NCBI RefSeq assembly: GCF_036322625.1
Contig: NZ_AP027266.1
Coordinates: 251,001-315,000, forward strand
Origin: Roseicyclus marinus
Lineage (GTDB): Bacteria > Pseudomonadota > Alphaproteobacteria > Rhodobacterales > Rhodobacteraceae
Direction of reading: 5' to 3'
DNA: 64,000 bases
Shown: piece after piece, positions 35,736 through 44,747 of the stretch
How the letters are laid out: each line of letters begins with the position of its first letter
Position numbering within the stretch: the first letter of the stretch is position 1
Position numbers and translations under genes: made by a program
Notes under the pieces: model-generated
The model's database searches: none
Told to the model about the DNA's origin: nothing
What the model saw: the letters and a program-made list of their open reading frames with translations, nothing else

Positions 35736-36076
35736 GCCGCGCCCAGATGCGCGGCGCGCGCGGCGGCGAGGTCGGCGTGGATCGGAAAGATGATGTCCAT
35801 CCGGGTCAGGGTCATGACCCTGGCCACAGGTGGGGTCAGCCCCACCAGCTCCAGCCGACGATCCGCGCCGAGCAGTTTTCGTGCGGCGACCAAGGCGCCC
35901 AGCCCGCTGGAATCGAGGAATTCGACCTGTTCCAGATCGAGGATGACATCGCCGATCTCTGCCTGTGTCAGGTCGCGGAAGCGGTCCTTGAACTGGATCG
36001 CGACGCTGGCATCGAGCCGGGTTTCGTCGACGCGGAGCAGGCCGAAGGACCCGCAGGTCTCGAAACGCATTTTCAT
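35732..36076 (-). CDS. STAS domain anti-sigma factor antagonist (RsbV-like)
   Basis: 114-residue STAS protein with the phosphorylatable serine motif EFLDSSGLGAL (Ser56/57). It is the natural partner of the coupled RsbW-like ATPase: unphosphorylated STAS would sequester it. The two form a minimal partner-switch cassette transcribed as one unit. Confidence 0.92.
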   Translation of the reverse strand: MKMRFETCGSFGLLRVDETRLDASVAIQFKDRFRDLTQAEIGDVILDLEQVEFLDSSGLGALVAARKLLGADRRLELVGLTPPVARVMTLTRMDIIFPIHADLAAARAAHLGAA

Positions 36077-36125
36077 GGCGGGCTCTCCACTGTTAGGAAT
36101 TGGTTACGGATAGGGGCAAAATCTT

Positions 36126-36135
36126 ACCAATTGGT
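36126..36135. promoter_or_regulatory. Palindrome ACCAATTGGT upstream of the thiolase gene
   Basis: A perfect 10-bp palindrome in the short divergent space between the STAS and thiolase genes, with a second AATTGGT about 30 bases before it (36096-36102). It may be an operator for either gene. No regulator can be named. Confidence 0.35.
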
Positions 36136-36181
36136 GAGGGAAGACTTGCCGAGAGGTTAAGGATCGAAGGGGGAAAAGCGC

Positions 36182-37360
36182 ATGGACGAGGTGGTGATCG
36201 CGGGGGCGGCGCGCACGCCGATGGGCGGGTTTCAGGGCGCGCTTGCCGGGGCTGCGGCGGCCGATCTGGGCGGTGTCGCGATTGCCGCGGCCTTGGCGGA
36301 TGCGGGGGTCGCGGCCGATGCTGTCGACGAGCTGTTGATGGGATGCGTCCTGCCCGCCGGACAGGGCCAGGCCCCCGCGCGGCAGGCGGGGTTCAAGGCC
36401 GGTCTGCCCAAGGAGGTTCCGGCCACCACGCTCAACAAGATGTGCGGCTCGGGGATGAAGGCCGCGATGTTCGCCTGGGATGCGCTGGCGCTGGGCCGGT
36501 CCGACGTGATCGTCGCGGGCGGCATGGAATCGATGTCGAACGCCCCCTACCTTTTGCCCGCGATGCGCGGCGGCGCGCGGATGGGCCATGCGGCAGCGCA
36601 AGATCACATGTTCCTCGACGGGCTCGAGGATGCCTATGATCGGGGCCGCCTGATGGGCACTTTCGCGGAGGATTGCGCCGAGGCGTTCCAGTTCACGCGT
36701 GCGGCACAGGACGAGTATGCGCTCGGATCGCTCGACAATGCGTTGAGGGCCATCGAAAGCGGGGCCTTTGGCGCGGAGGTCACGCCGGTGACTTTGACCA
36801 CGCGCAAGGGCGAGACGGTGGTTGCGGTCGATGAGCAACCGGGCAGCGCGCGGCCCGAAAAGATCCCGACGCTGAAACCCGCCTTTCGCAAGGACGGGAC
36901 GGTAACGGCGGCCAATTCCTCCTCCATCTCCGATGGGGCGGCGGCGCTGGTCATGGCACGCCGGGCGGCGGCCGAGGCACAGGGCATGAAGGTGCGCGCG
37001 CGGGTTCTGGGCCATGCCAGCCACGCGCAGGAACCCAACCTGTTCCCGACAGCCCCCGTTCCCGCCGCGCGGAAATTGCTGGACCGGCTGGGATGGTCGG
37101 TCGGCGATGTCGATCTTTGGGAGGTGAACGAGGCCTTTGCCGTCGTGCCCATGGCCTTCATGCACGAGATGGGCGTTCCGCGCGACAGGATGAACGTGCA
37201 TGGCGGGGCCTGTGCTCTGGGCCATCCCATCGGGGCCTCGGGCGCGCGGATCATGGTGACGCTTTTGAACGCCCTGGAGCGGCACGGGTTGAAGCGCGGG
37301 GTTGCCGCGATCTGCATCGGGGGCGGCGAAGGGACGGCGATCGCGATCGAGCGGGTTTGA
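36182..37360 (+). CDS. Thiolase family protein (acetyl-CoA C-acetyltransferase type)
   Basis: 392-residue thiolase. The nucleophile is Cys88 in LNKMCGSGMKA, then NEAFA, the His in GGACALGHPIGASGAR, and the second catalytic Cys in ICIGGGEGTA. It could condense two acetyl-CoA (PhaA type) or cleave 3-ketoacyl-CoA. There is no PHB or beta-oxidation gene beside it to decide. A copy of the GGTGCGCC repeat pair follows. Confidence 0.95.
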   Translation: MDEVVIAGAARTPMGGFQGALAGAAAADLGGVAIAAALADAGVAADAVDELLMGCVLPAGQGQAPARQAGFKAGLPKEVPATTLNKMCGSGMKAAMFAWDALALGRSDVIVAGGMESMSNAPYLLPAMRGGARMGHAAAQDHMFLDGLEDAYDRGRLMGTFAEDCAEAFQFTRAAQDEYALGSLDNALRAIESGAFGAEVTPVTLTTRKGETVVAVDEQPGSARPEKIPTLKPAFRKDGTVTAANSSSISDGAAALVMARRAAAEAQGMKVRARVLGHASHAQEPNLFPTAPVPAARKLLDRLGWSVGDVDLWEVNEAFAVVPMAFMHEMGVPRDRMNVHGGACALGHPIGASGARIMVTLLNALERHGLKRGVAAICIGGGEGTAIAIERV

Positions 37361-37372
37361 GGTTCGGGGGGT

Positions 37373-37442
37373 GGTGCGCCTGAAGGCGCACCCTACGGTC
37401 CCCTCTTCCGCCACCGTGTAGGGTGCTGCCTTCAGGCGCACC
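37373..37442. repeat. Paired inverted GGTGCGCC repeat, copy 3
   Basis: Left arm 37373-37396 (core GGTGCGCCTGAAGGCGCACC then CTAC) and right arm 37418-37442, its reverse complement apart from one inserted T. The spacer is 21 bases. It lies between the convergent thiolase and rmuC genes. Confidence 0.9.
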
Positions 37443-37475
37443 CCGGCACCGGACCATGCGCCAGGTCCATCGGTG

Positions 37476-38963
37476 TCAGTCGTCGCTCTCTTCGGAGGTG
37501 AGCAGTTCCGCCGCCGTCAATCGGCGCGGCACCGTTTCCACCCTTGGGGCATCCTGCAGGTCGGGCGAGGGCGATTGCACCACCTGCATCTCTTCGAGCT
37601 TGCGGGCCGAGGGCAGGACGCGGGCCTCGAGCGAGCCCATCGCCTTGTTGTAGCTGTCCACCGAACGGTTCAGCGCCACGCCCACCTTTTGCAGATTGGC
37701 GGCAAACGTGGCCAGTCGTCCGTAAAGCTCTTTCGCCTCGCGGTGGATCGTCACCGCATTCTCGGCAATCGCCTCCTGCTGCCAGCCAAAGGCGATGGTC
37801 CGCAGAAGCGCGATCAGGGTCGAGGGCGTGGCGATGACCACCCGCGCCGCCATGGCCCGTTCCAGAAGGCCCGGATCGCTTTCGACCGCCGCGGACAGGA
37901 AGACATCGCCGGGAATGAACATGACCACGAAATCGGGCGTGTCGGACAGAAGGTCGTGGTAGCGCTTGGAGGACAGGAGGCGGACATGTTCGGCCACCTG
38001 CCGCGCATGGCGGGTGATGGCGGCATCGCGCGCCTCGGGCGTTTCGGCCTCCAAAGCATCGAGATAGCCGTCGAGCGAGGTCTTGGCGTCGATCACGAGC
38101 GACCGGCCACCCGGCATCCGCACGATGGCGTCGGGGCGTTGCACGTTATCTTCGGTCCGCATGGTCGCTTCGGTTTCGAAATCGACATGCTCGCTCATGC
38201 CGCTGAGTTCGAACACCTGCCGGAGCTGCATCTCGCCCCAGCGGCCGCGCGTCTTGGGGGCGCGGAGCGCCTGCACCAGTTTGCGGGTTTCGCCCGAGAG
38301 CTGGGATTGGCCGAGTTTGAGCTGTTCGACCTGTTCGCGGATCGCGCCATAGGCATCGGTGCGGTGCTTTTCCATCTCGCGCAGGATCGTGTCGAAGGCC
38401 CCCAGACGTTCGCTCAAGGGTTTGACCATGCCGTCGATGGCTTTCTGCCGCGCCTCCAGTTCGGCTTTCGCCGTCTCGGAATGGGTGGCGAAGCGTTCGG
38501 TGACGCGGTCGAGGAACGCCTTGGAATTGCCCTCCAGCACTTCGTTCGCCAGCGTCTTGAACCGGGCCTGCAGGGCGTCGTTCAGGCCGCGCAATTCCTC
38601 GAGCCTTGCGGCATGGGTGCGTTCGGTGGTTTCCAGCCGCGCCTCGGCCTGGTTGAGCGCGCCCATCAGGCTGTCGCGTTCGTCGCGCGCTTCGGCCAGT
38701 TGCTGTTCGAGCTGCGGCAGGCGTTCGGCGCGCGCCTCGCCCACGGCGAGTTGGCGGCGCAGGCTTTCGATCTCGGCAAGCCCCGCCTCGGCCCGGCGCA
38801 GGTGCAGGCCACGGCGGATCAGGGCGAAGATCAGCGCGGCGATGACGACAAGCGCCAGAAGCAGATAGGCGGGCAGGGGATCGACCCCGGCCCCGAAGGG
38901 CGAGGTCGCCCTGAGATCGGCGGCGAGCCGGTCGAGAAAGGCGAAGAGGGGCGCGTTTTCCAT
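37476..38963 (-). CDS. rmuC: DNA recombination protein RmuC
   Basis: 495 residues: a membrane helix near the N-terminus (LPAYLLLALVVIAALIFAL), a long coiled coil (about 60-200), and the RmuC nuclease-like domain with RTEDNVQRPDAIVRMPGGRSLVIDAKTS and FVVMFIPGDVFLSAA. RmuC limits inversion events at short repeats. It is three bases after mutL and should be co-transcribed, linking two genome-stability genes. Confidence 0.95.
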   Translation of the reverse strand: MENAPLFAFLDRLAADLRATSPFGAGVDPLPAYLLLALVVIAALIFALIRRGLHLRRAEAGLAEIESLRRQLAVGEARAERLPQLEQQLAEARDERDSLMGALNQAEARLETTERTHAARLEELRGLNDALQARFKTLANEVLEGNSKAFLDRVTERFATHSETAKAELEARQKAIDGMVKPLSERLGAFDTILREMEKHRTDAYGAIREQVEQLKLGQSQLSGETRKLVQALRAPKTRGRWGEMQLRQVFELSGMSEHVDFETEATMRTEDNVQRPDAIVRMPGGRSLVIDAKTSLDGYLDALEAETPEARDAAITRHARQVAEHVRLLSSKRYHDLLSDTPDFVVMFIPGDVFLSAAVESDPGLLERAMAARVVIATPSTLIALLRTIAFGWQQEAIAENAVTIHREAKELYGRLATFAANLQKVGVALNRSVDSYNKAMGSLEARVLPSARKLEEMQVVQSPSPDLQDAPRVETVPRRLTAAELLTSEESDD

Positions 38964-38966
38964 GGC

Positions 38967-40808
38967 TCAGCTGCGCCCGAAGAGGCGTTCGATATCGGAC
39001 ATCGCCAAGGTCACGAAGGTGGGGCGGCCATGGTTGCATTGGCCGGATTTCGGCGTCGCCTCCATCTCGCGCAGAAGCGCGTTCATTTCCTCGGCGCTCA
39101 TCCGGCGGCCCGTGCGGACCGAGCCGTGGCAGGCCACGCGCGACAGGATTGCGTCGAGACGGGCGCGCAAGGCCTCGGACCGGCCCAGATCGTCGATTTC
39201 GTCGAGAATGTCGCGCAAGAGCGGTTCGACCGCGACGCTGCCCAGAAGCGCCGGGGTTTCGCGCACGGCGATGGTGCCGGGGCCGAAGGGTTCGATGACA
39301 AGGCCAAGGGCGGCCAGGTCATCGGCATGGGAAAGCAGGCGGTCGGCATCGGCCCCAAGCGTGACGATCTCGGGGATGAGGAGCGCCTGACGGGCGATGC
39401 CGTTTTCGTCCATCTGGCGCTTGAGGCGTTCGTAGACCAGCCGTTCATGGGCGGCATGGGCATCGACGATGACCATCCCCGTTTCGGTCTGGGCGATGAT
39501 GTAATTCTCGTGCAGCTGCGCGCGGGCGGCCCCGAGAGGGCGGGATGTCTCTTCGGGGGCTGGGGCCCCCGCATCGACGCGGGCGGACGGGGTCCAGGGC
39601 GTGCTGTCTTCGGCCAGCTGCGGGCTCTGCCAGTCGCGGGCGCGGATCAGGCTGGACTGGCTGGGGCGGTCCATCTGGTAGACGCGCGGGGGCAGGGGCG
39701 TGGACGTGGGCGCAGGCCCTTCGGGGCGGAAGGCGGCGAGCAGGCCGTCGCCCACGGTCGAGGCGGCGCGCTGGCCGTCCTGCATCAGCCCGTGGCGCAG
39801 GCCCGAGACGATCAGGCTGCGCACGGCGGCGGGATCGCGAAAGCGCACCTCGGATTTGGCGGGGTGGACGTTGACATCGACCCTGTCGGGGGGGCAGTCG
39901 ACGAAAAGGGCGGCGGCCGGGTGCCGGTCGCGGGCCAGGACATCCATGTAGCCTGCGCGCAGGGCCCCGAAGAGCTGCTTGTCGCGCACGGGGCGGCCAT
40001 TGACGAAGATGTATTGCGCCACCGCAGCGCCGCGCGAATAGGTGGGCAGGCCGGCAAGGCCGGTCAGGCGCAGCCCCTCGCGTTCGGCATCGATGCGCAT
40101 GGCGTTCTCGACGAAATCGGCGCCGATAAGGGCAGAGAGGCGCGCGGTCAGCGCCTGCCAGATATCGCCGGTTTCGGGATCGACGCGCAGGATCACGCGC
40201 TCGCCCTCGGTCATGTCCTTGAGGGTGAAGCCCACGGCGGGTTCGGCCATGGCGAGGCGGCGGATCACATCGGTGATCGCCTGCATCTCGGCCCGGTCGC
40301 TGCGCAGGAATTTCAGCCGGGCGGGCGTGGCGAAGAAGAGGTCGCGCAATTCCACGACCGTGCCGCGCGACAGGGCGGCAGGGCGGATGGGGGAGAGCGC
40401 GCCGCCGGTCACGCGGATCTCATGCGCCTCGAGCCCCGCGACGCGGCTGGTGATCCTGAGCCGCCCGACCGCGCCGAGCGAGGGCAGCGCCTCGCCCCGG
40501 AAGCCGAAGCTGCGGATATTCAGAAGGTCGGTGCCGTCGATCTTGGAGGTGGCGTGGCGCGAGAGGGCCAGCGGCAGATCCTCGGGTGTCATGCCGCAGC
40601 CGTCGTCGGTGACGCGGATCAGCGCCTTGCCGCCCTGGGCCACCTCGACCAGGATGCGGGTGGCGCCGGCATCGAGCGCGTTTTCCACCAGTTCCTTGAC
40701 GGCGGAGGCGGGGCGTTCCACGACCTCGCCCGCCGCGATCCGGTTGATCGCGGCTTCATCCAGTTGCCGGATGATCGGGCGGCTTATGTTGGGTTCATCA
40801 AGGGACAT
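38967..40808 (-). CDS. mutL: DNA mismatch repair protein MutL
   Basis: 613-residue MutL: N-terminal GHKL ATPase with NRIAAGEVVERPASAVKELVENALDAGATR and DDGCGMTPEDLPLALSRHATSKI, the middle DVNVHPAKSEVRF part, a Pro-rich linker (about 335-425), and a C-terminal dimerisation domain. The endonuclease motif DQHAxxER-type found in many non-E. coli MutL proteins appears here as VDAHAAHERLVYERLK, with CHGSVRTGRRMS and GQCNHGRPT downstream, so nicking activity is likely. Confidence 0.96.
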   Translation of the reverse strand: MSLDEPNISRPIIRQLDEAAINRIAAGEVVERPASAVKELVENALDAGATRILVEVAQGGKALIRVTDDGCGMTPEDLPLALSRHATSKIDGTDLLNIRSFGFRGEALPSLGAVGRLRITSRVAGLEAHEIRVTGGALSPIRPAALSRGTVVELRDLFFATPARLKFLRSDRAEMQAITDVIRRLAMAEPAVGFTLKDMTEGERVILRVDPETGDIWQALTARLSALIGADFVENAMRIDAEREGLRLTGLAGLPTYSRGAAVAQYIFVNGRPVRDKQLFGALRAGYMDVLARDRHPAAALFVDCPPDRVDVNVHPAKSEVRFRDPAAVRSLIVSGLRHGLMQDGQRAASTVGDGLLAAFRPEGPAPTSTPLPPRVYQMDRPSQSSLIRARDWQSPQLAEDSTPWTPSARVDAGAPAPEETSRPLGAARAQLHENYIIAQTETGMVIVDAHAAHERLVYERLKRQMDENGIARQALLIPEIVTLGADADRLLSHADDLAALGLVIEPFGPGTIAVRETPALLGSVAVEPLLRDILDEIDDLGRSEALRARLDAILSRVACHGSVRTGRRMSAEEMNALLREMEATPKSGQCNHGRPTFVTLAMSDIERLFGRS

Positions 40809-40855
40809 GCCACCAAACCTAGCATGCGCCCCCCCTCTGTTCCAAGGCCGTCGCG

Positions 40856-42169
40856 TCAGTTTCCGGGGGATAAGCCCTGCGGCTGGCCGACGACGACGAA
40901 ATGCAGCGCCGCGGGATCGAGAAGGCGGGCGGCGACGCGGCGCACATCGTCGAGGGTCACGGCCTCGATGTAGCTGTTGCGGTTGGTGATGTAATCGACG
41001 GGCATGTCATCGGATTGCATGGAGGCAAGGATGCTGGCGATGGTGCCGTTGCCGTCGAAGCGCAACGGATATTCGCCGGTCATGTAGCGTTTGGCGGCCT
41101 CAAGCTCGGCCTCGGTGATGCCGTTCTGGGCCAGATCGGCCCATTGGGCGCGGACCACGTCGATCGCTTCGGCCACAAGTTCGTTCGAGGAGGAGAATTG
41201 CCCCAGCACGGCGGGCGAGAGGTCCGCGAGCGACAGGAAACTGCCGATGCCATAGGTCAGGCCACGGGCGACGCGCACCTCCTGCATCAGGCGGGATTGG
41301 AAGCCGCTGCCGCCCAGAACCTCGTTCAGGACGAAGGCGGCGAAGAAATCGGGATCGTCGCGGTCGATTCCCGCATGGCCGAAATAGGCCACCGATTGGG
41401 GGCTGGGGAAATCCACGACCGTCACGCCGCCCGCAAGCCCGGAGGTGACGGGACCGGGGCGCGGGGGCGCTTCGGCGGGCAGATCGCCGAGGATATGGTC
41501 GATCAGCGCGCCCAGTTCTGCCGCGGTGATGTCGCCCGCGGCACCGACCACGACCCGGTCGCGGGTGAGCGCCGCGCGATGGGCGGCGAGGATATCGTCG
41601 CGGGTGAGGGCGGCGACGCTTTCGGGCGTGCCCTCTTGCGGGGTGGCATAGGGGTGATCGCCATAGGCCATGTCGTTGAAAGTGGTGCGCGCGATGGTGC
41701 CGGGATCGCGGGCGTTGCGTTCGAGAAGCGACAGGACCTGCCCGCGCACCCGTTCGATCGCATCGGGATCGAAGCGCGGTTCGACCAAGGCCGCGCGCAG
41801 GAGATCGGCGGCGGCATCCCGGTTCTGGGTCAGCATCCGGGCCCCGATGGAGACGACATCGCGCGAGGCGTCGAAGCTGAAGCTTGCGGCCAGCCCCTCG
41901 CGGGCGGCGGCAAAAGCCTGCGCATCCATGTCGGCGGCGCCTTCTTCGAGAAGGCCCGTCATCAGGTAGGTCGCGCCGCGTGCCTCGGGCGCGTCAAGGG
42001 CCGAGCCGCCGAGGAACCAGAATTCCAGCGCGACGAAGGGGATGGAATGATCCTCCACCAACCACGCCTCGACCCCGCCGGGGGAGGTGACTTCCTCGAT
42101 CTCGATGGTGGCGAGCGCGGGAAAGGCGAAGCAGAGGGCGGCGAGGGTTGCCGCGATGCGGGCGATCAT
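40856..42169 (-). CDS. M16 family peptidase-like protein, catalytically inactive subunit
   Basis: 437 residues with a signal peptide (MIARIAATLAALCFAFPALA) and the two-domain M16 fold. The zinc motif HxxEH is missing: the equivalent region reads ATYLMTGLLEEGAA. It keeps the substrate-holding arginine-tyrosine pair (VARGLTYGIGSF) of the beta-type partner. It forms a pair with the active M16 gene upstream, whose stop overlaps its start. Together they should make a periplasmic heterodimer like other bacterial M16A/M16B pairs. Confidence 0.93.
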   Translation of the reverse strand: MIARIAATLAALCFAFPALATIEIEEVTSPGGVEAWLVEDHSIPFVALEFWFLGGSALDAPEARGATYLMTGLLEEGAADMDAQAFAAAREGLAASFSFDASRDVVSIGARMLTQNRDAAADLLRAALVEPRFDPDAIERVRGQVLSLLERNARDPGTIARTTFNDMAYGDHPYATPQEGTPESVAALTRDDILAAHRAALTRDRVVVGAAGDITAAELGALIDHILGDLPAEAPPRPGPVTSGLAGGVTVVDFPSPQSVAYFGHAGIDRDDPDFFAAFVLNEVLGGSGFQSRLMQEVRVARGLTYGIGSFLSLADLSPAVLGQFSSSNELVAEAIDVVRAQWADLAQNGITEAELEAAKRYMTGEYPLRFDGNGTIASILASMQSDDMPVDYITNRNSYIEAVTLDDVRRVAARLLDPAALHFVVVGQPQGLSPGN

Positions 42170-43536
42170 TGGCCAATCTCCACATTCTGGGAATCGGGCC
42201 CGGTGACGGGGCGGATCAGGTGGCCCGTCACGGTGGACGGATCGTCAAAGAGCCTGCGGGCGGCGGCCATCACATCGTCGGGCGTCACGGAGAGGAGCGT
42301 TTCGGTCCAGCCCTCGATATCCGACAGGGTGAGGCCGCTGGTCAGTTCGGCCCCATAGGCCTGCGCCACGCCGGCGGTATCGTCTTGTTCGTAGATCTCG
42401 CCCGCTTCGATCCGAAAGCGGATGCGCTCGAACTGGGCGGGGTCGATGCCTTCGGCGAGGAAGGTGTCGACCATGCGCCACAGATCGGCCTCGGCCTCGT
42501 CGAGGGAGACGCCGGGAACGGGCACGTTCACCATGCTGAAGGAGGAGGGATCGAGCGAGGTCGGATCGTAGAAGGCGGCGGCGTAAAGCGCGCGTTCTTC
42601 CTCGATCTGGAGGCGGCGCGCGAAAAGCGAGGTCTGCCCGCCGCCCAGCATTTCGGCCAGATAGACGAGTGCGGCTGCCTCGGCCTGATCGCCCGGTTCG
42701 CGGACGGGCGCGAGCATCTGCACGGTGACGTAAGGATTGGCCACGCGCGCATCCTCGTAGACCACGCGCCGATCGGCGATATGGGGCGGCTCGAGCGGGC
42801 GCAGGCGGGGGGGCAGGCCGTCCGAGGCCGGGATCGGGCCGTAATGTTCCTGTGCCAGCGCCAGAACCTCGTCGGGGGTCACGTCGCCCGCGACGATCAG
42901 GATCGCGTTGTTGGGGTGATACCAGGTGTCGTAGAAGGCCTGCGCATCTTCGAGCGACAGCTCCTCCATCTCGTGACGCCAGCCGATGACGGGGATGCCG
43001 TAGGGATGGTTCAGGAACAGGGCTGCGCGGGTCTGTTCGGTGAAAAGCCCGCCTGCGGAGCTGTCGAAACGTTCGGCCCGTTCCTCGAGGATGACGGAGC
43101 GTTCGGTCGCCACCTCGACCGGATCGAAGCGCAGGTTGCGCATCCGGTCGGCTTCCATCTGCATCATGAGGCCCAGCCGGTCGGCGGCGATGCGCTGGAA
43201 ATAGCCGGTGTAATCCCAGGAGGTGAAGGCATTGGTGAAGCCGCCATTCGCCTTGACCAGTTCGGTGAATTCCCCCGAACCCATGGTCTCGGTCGCCTTG
43301 AACATCAGGTGTTCGAGGAAATGCGCGATGCCGGATTGGCCGGGCGGTTCATCGGCGGCGCCGACGCGATACCAGACCATGTGGGTGACGGCCGGGGCGC
43401 GATGATCCTCGATCACGACGACCTGCATGCCATTGTCGAGCATGAAATCGGTGACATCGCCGGTTGCCGAGGCGGCAAGGGGGGTCAGGATCAGCGCAAG
43501 GGCCAGCCTAAGGGCCAGCGCGGGGCGGTGCAGCAT
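42166..43536 (-). CDS. M16 family zinc metallopeptidase, active subunit
   Basis: 456 residues, exported (signal peptide LALRLALALILTPLAASA). The inverted zinc motif is HFLEH (His72, Glu75, His76) in SGIAHFLEHLMFKAT, with the third ligand glutamate about 75 residues later in the SVILEERAERFDS region. It overlaps the inactive M16 partner (TGATG-type). Substrates of such pairs are unfolded peptides in the periplasm. Confidence 0.95.
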   Translation of the reverse strand: MLHRPALALRLALALILTPLAASATGDVTDFMLDNGMQVVVIEDHRAPAVTHMVWYRVGAADEPPGQSGIAHFLEHLMFKATETMGSGEFTELVKANGGFTNAFTSWDYTGYFQRIAADRLGLMMQMEADRMRNLRFDPVEVATERSVILEERAERFDSSAGGLFTEQTRAALFLNHPYGIPVIGWRHEMEELSLEDAQAFYDTWYHPNNAILIVAGDVTPDEVLALAQEHYGPIPASDGLPPRLRPLEPPHIADRRVVYEDARVANPYVTVQMLAPVREPGDQAEAAALVYLAEMLGGGQTSLFARRLQIEEERALYAAAFYDPTSLDPSSFSMVNVPVPGVSLDEAEADLWRMVDTFLAEGIDPAQFERIRFRIEAGEIYEQDDTAGVAQAYGAELTSGLTLSDIEGWTETLLSVTPDDVMAAARRLFDDPSTVTGHLIRPVTGPDSQNVEIGQ

Positions 43537-43634
43537 CGGCGCTCTCCGGTGTTACCAGCGTTTGTGTAGAGATAAGGGCTGGCGGTCCGGCATCAACGGC
43601 CCTGACAGTCCTGTGATCCGGCCTGTGATCCGGA

Positions 43635-44153
43635 TCACTCCAGTTCGATGCCTTCGGGCGGTGCGGCGGGGGTGCGCACCCCGGCGCGGCGCAGGCGCTC
43701 AAGCTCGGCGTAACGATCCAGCGCCATGGGGCGGTAGGCGTCGAAATAGACGTTCAGGTTGAACAGCCGTTCGAGCGGCCGCCCCCGGTTGTCGGAGCGA
43801 TAGGCCAGATCCTCGGCCGCGAGCGTGCCGCGGATGTCGGGGGTCACGCCGAAGCGCGCGGAATAGGTGACGATATCGCCTGCCGCCCGGTTGGCGCGCG
43901 CGACATCGCCGCCCAGCGCGCGGATGGCATCCGCCTCGGGATCGGGGTCGACACGGTTCGCGCCACCGGGCGTGGGCTGGGGCAGCGAGGCCAGATCGGT
44001 CGGGATCTCGATCGGGTTCGTGGGAAGGATCGCGAATTCGTCGGGGCCGGATTCGGTGTTGCGCAGGTTCATCAGCTGCGGATCACCCCGCCCGCAGGCC
44101 GCCAGCGCGACCAGCGCGGCACCAAGCGTCAGCGTTGTCATCAGGCGCGGCAT
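43635..44153 (-). CDS. DUF3035 domain-containing lipoprotein
   Basis: 172-residue lipoprotein: MPRLMTTLTLGAALVALAA then Cys at the lipobox. The mature part has NTESGPDEFAILPTNPIEIP and a helical end (LERLRRAGVRTPAAPPEG), matching DUF3035. From memory, a DUF3035 lipoprotein (BamF) has been found in the alphaproteobacterial BAM complex; that link is not verified here. It sits between lspA, which matures such lipoproteins, and the M16 pair. Confidence 0.85.
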   Translation of the reverse strand: MPRLMTTLTLGAALVALAACGRGDPQLMNLRNTESGPDEFAILPTNPIEIPTDLASLPQPTPGGANRVDPDPEADAIRALGGDVARANRAAGDIVTYSARFGVTPDIRGTLAAEDLAYRSDNRGRPLERLFNLNVYFDAYRPMALDRYAELERLRRAGVRTPAAPPEGIELE

Positions 44154-44198
44154 CGCGTCATCCTTCGTCGGTCACCGTGGCCGGGTCTAACGCAATTG

Positions 44199-44681
44199 TC
44201 AGGCCCCGTCACGGCCCATCTTGCTGTCATTGGCGAAGATCAGCAAGCCCAAGGCACCCGCAAAGATGCCGATATCGGCCACGTTGAAGGCGAAGGGATT
44301 GTCGATGCCGCAGCACGACATGTTCAGGAAATCGGCCACCGCCCCGTAGACCAGCCGGTCGATCGTGTTACCCAGCGCCCCGCCGACCACGGCCCCCGCC
44401 GCGATCAGGGCGATGGGCCGGGTCAGACCGTTCTTCGCCCACCAGGTCAGCCAGGATGTGATGGCGATGGCGATGGCGATCAGGATCCAGCGCGTCATCT
44501 CAGGACCGCCGGAAAAGAGGCCGAAGTTGATGCCGGTGTTCCAGCCCATCTTGAAGGTGAGGATGGGCGGAGCAACCTCGATCACCCCGCGCGAGATCAG
44601 GTCCATCGCATGGACCACGACGTATTTCGACCCTTGGTCGAGCGCGAACCAGATCGCGGCGGAGATCAGCAGCAGTTTCAT
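44199..44681 (-). CDS. lspA: Lipoprotein signal peptidase II
   Basis: 160 residues, four transmembrane helices. The catalytic aspartate pair is in [16 protein letters not shown] and [15 protein letters not shown]. It cleaves signal peptides of the lipoproteins made nearby. Located between purH and the DUF3035 gene in one reverse-strand unit. Confidence 0.96.
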   Translation of the reverse strand: MKLLLISAAIWFALDQGSKYVVVHAMDLISRGVIEVAPPILTFKMGWNTGINFGLFSGGPEMTRWILIAIAIAITSWLTWWAKNGLTRPIALIAAGAVVGGALGNTIDRLVYGAVADFLNMSCCGIDNPFAFNVADIGIFAGALGLLIFANDSKMGRDGA

Positions 44682-44713
44682 GACGGCCTTGCCTGTTCGG
44701 TGTCGCGTGGGGT

Positions 44714-44740
44714 GGGGATGCGCCGTGACGGGCGCACCCC
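44714..44740. repeat. Single hairpin related to the GGTGCGCC repeat
   Basis: GGGGATGCGCC, loop GTGACG, GGCGCACCCC between lspA and purH. Its reverse complement, GGTGCGCCCGTCACGGCGCA, closely resembles the right arm of repeat copy 1, so it is probably one arm of the same element. It is the only such sequence between genes on the same strand. Confidence 0.6.
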
Positions 44741-44747
44741 AAAAGGG

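Noticed and set aside
37473-40973. A 1166-codon open frame on the forward strand across rmuC and mutL.
   Set aside because: It lies fully antisense to two sure genes. In GC-rich DNA with strong codon bias, stop codons are rare on the opposite strand. The predicted chain is rich in Gly, Arg, His and Gln with no domain pattern.
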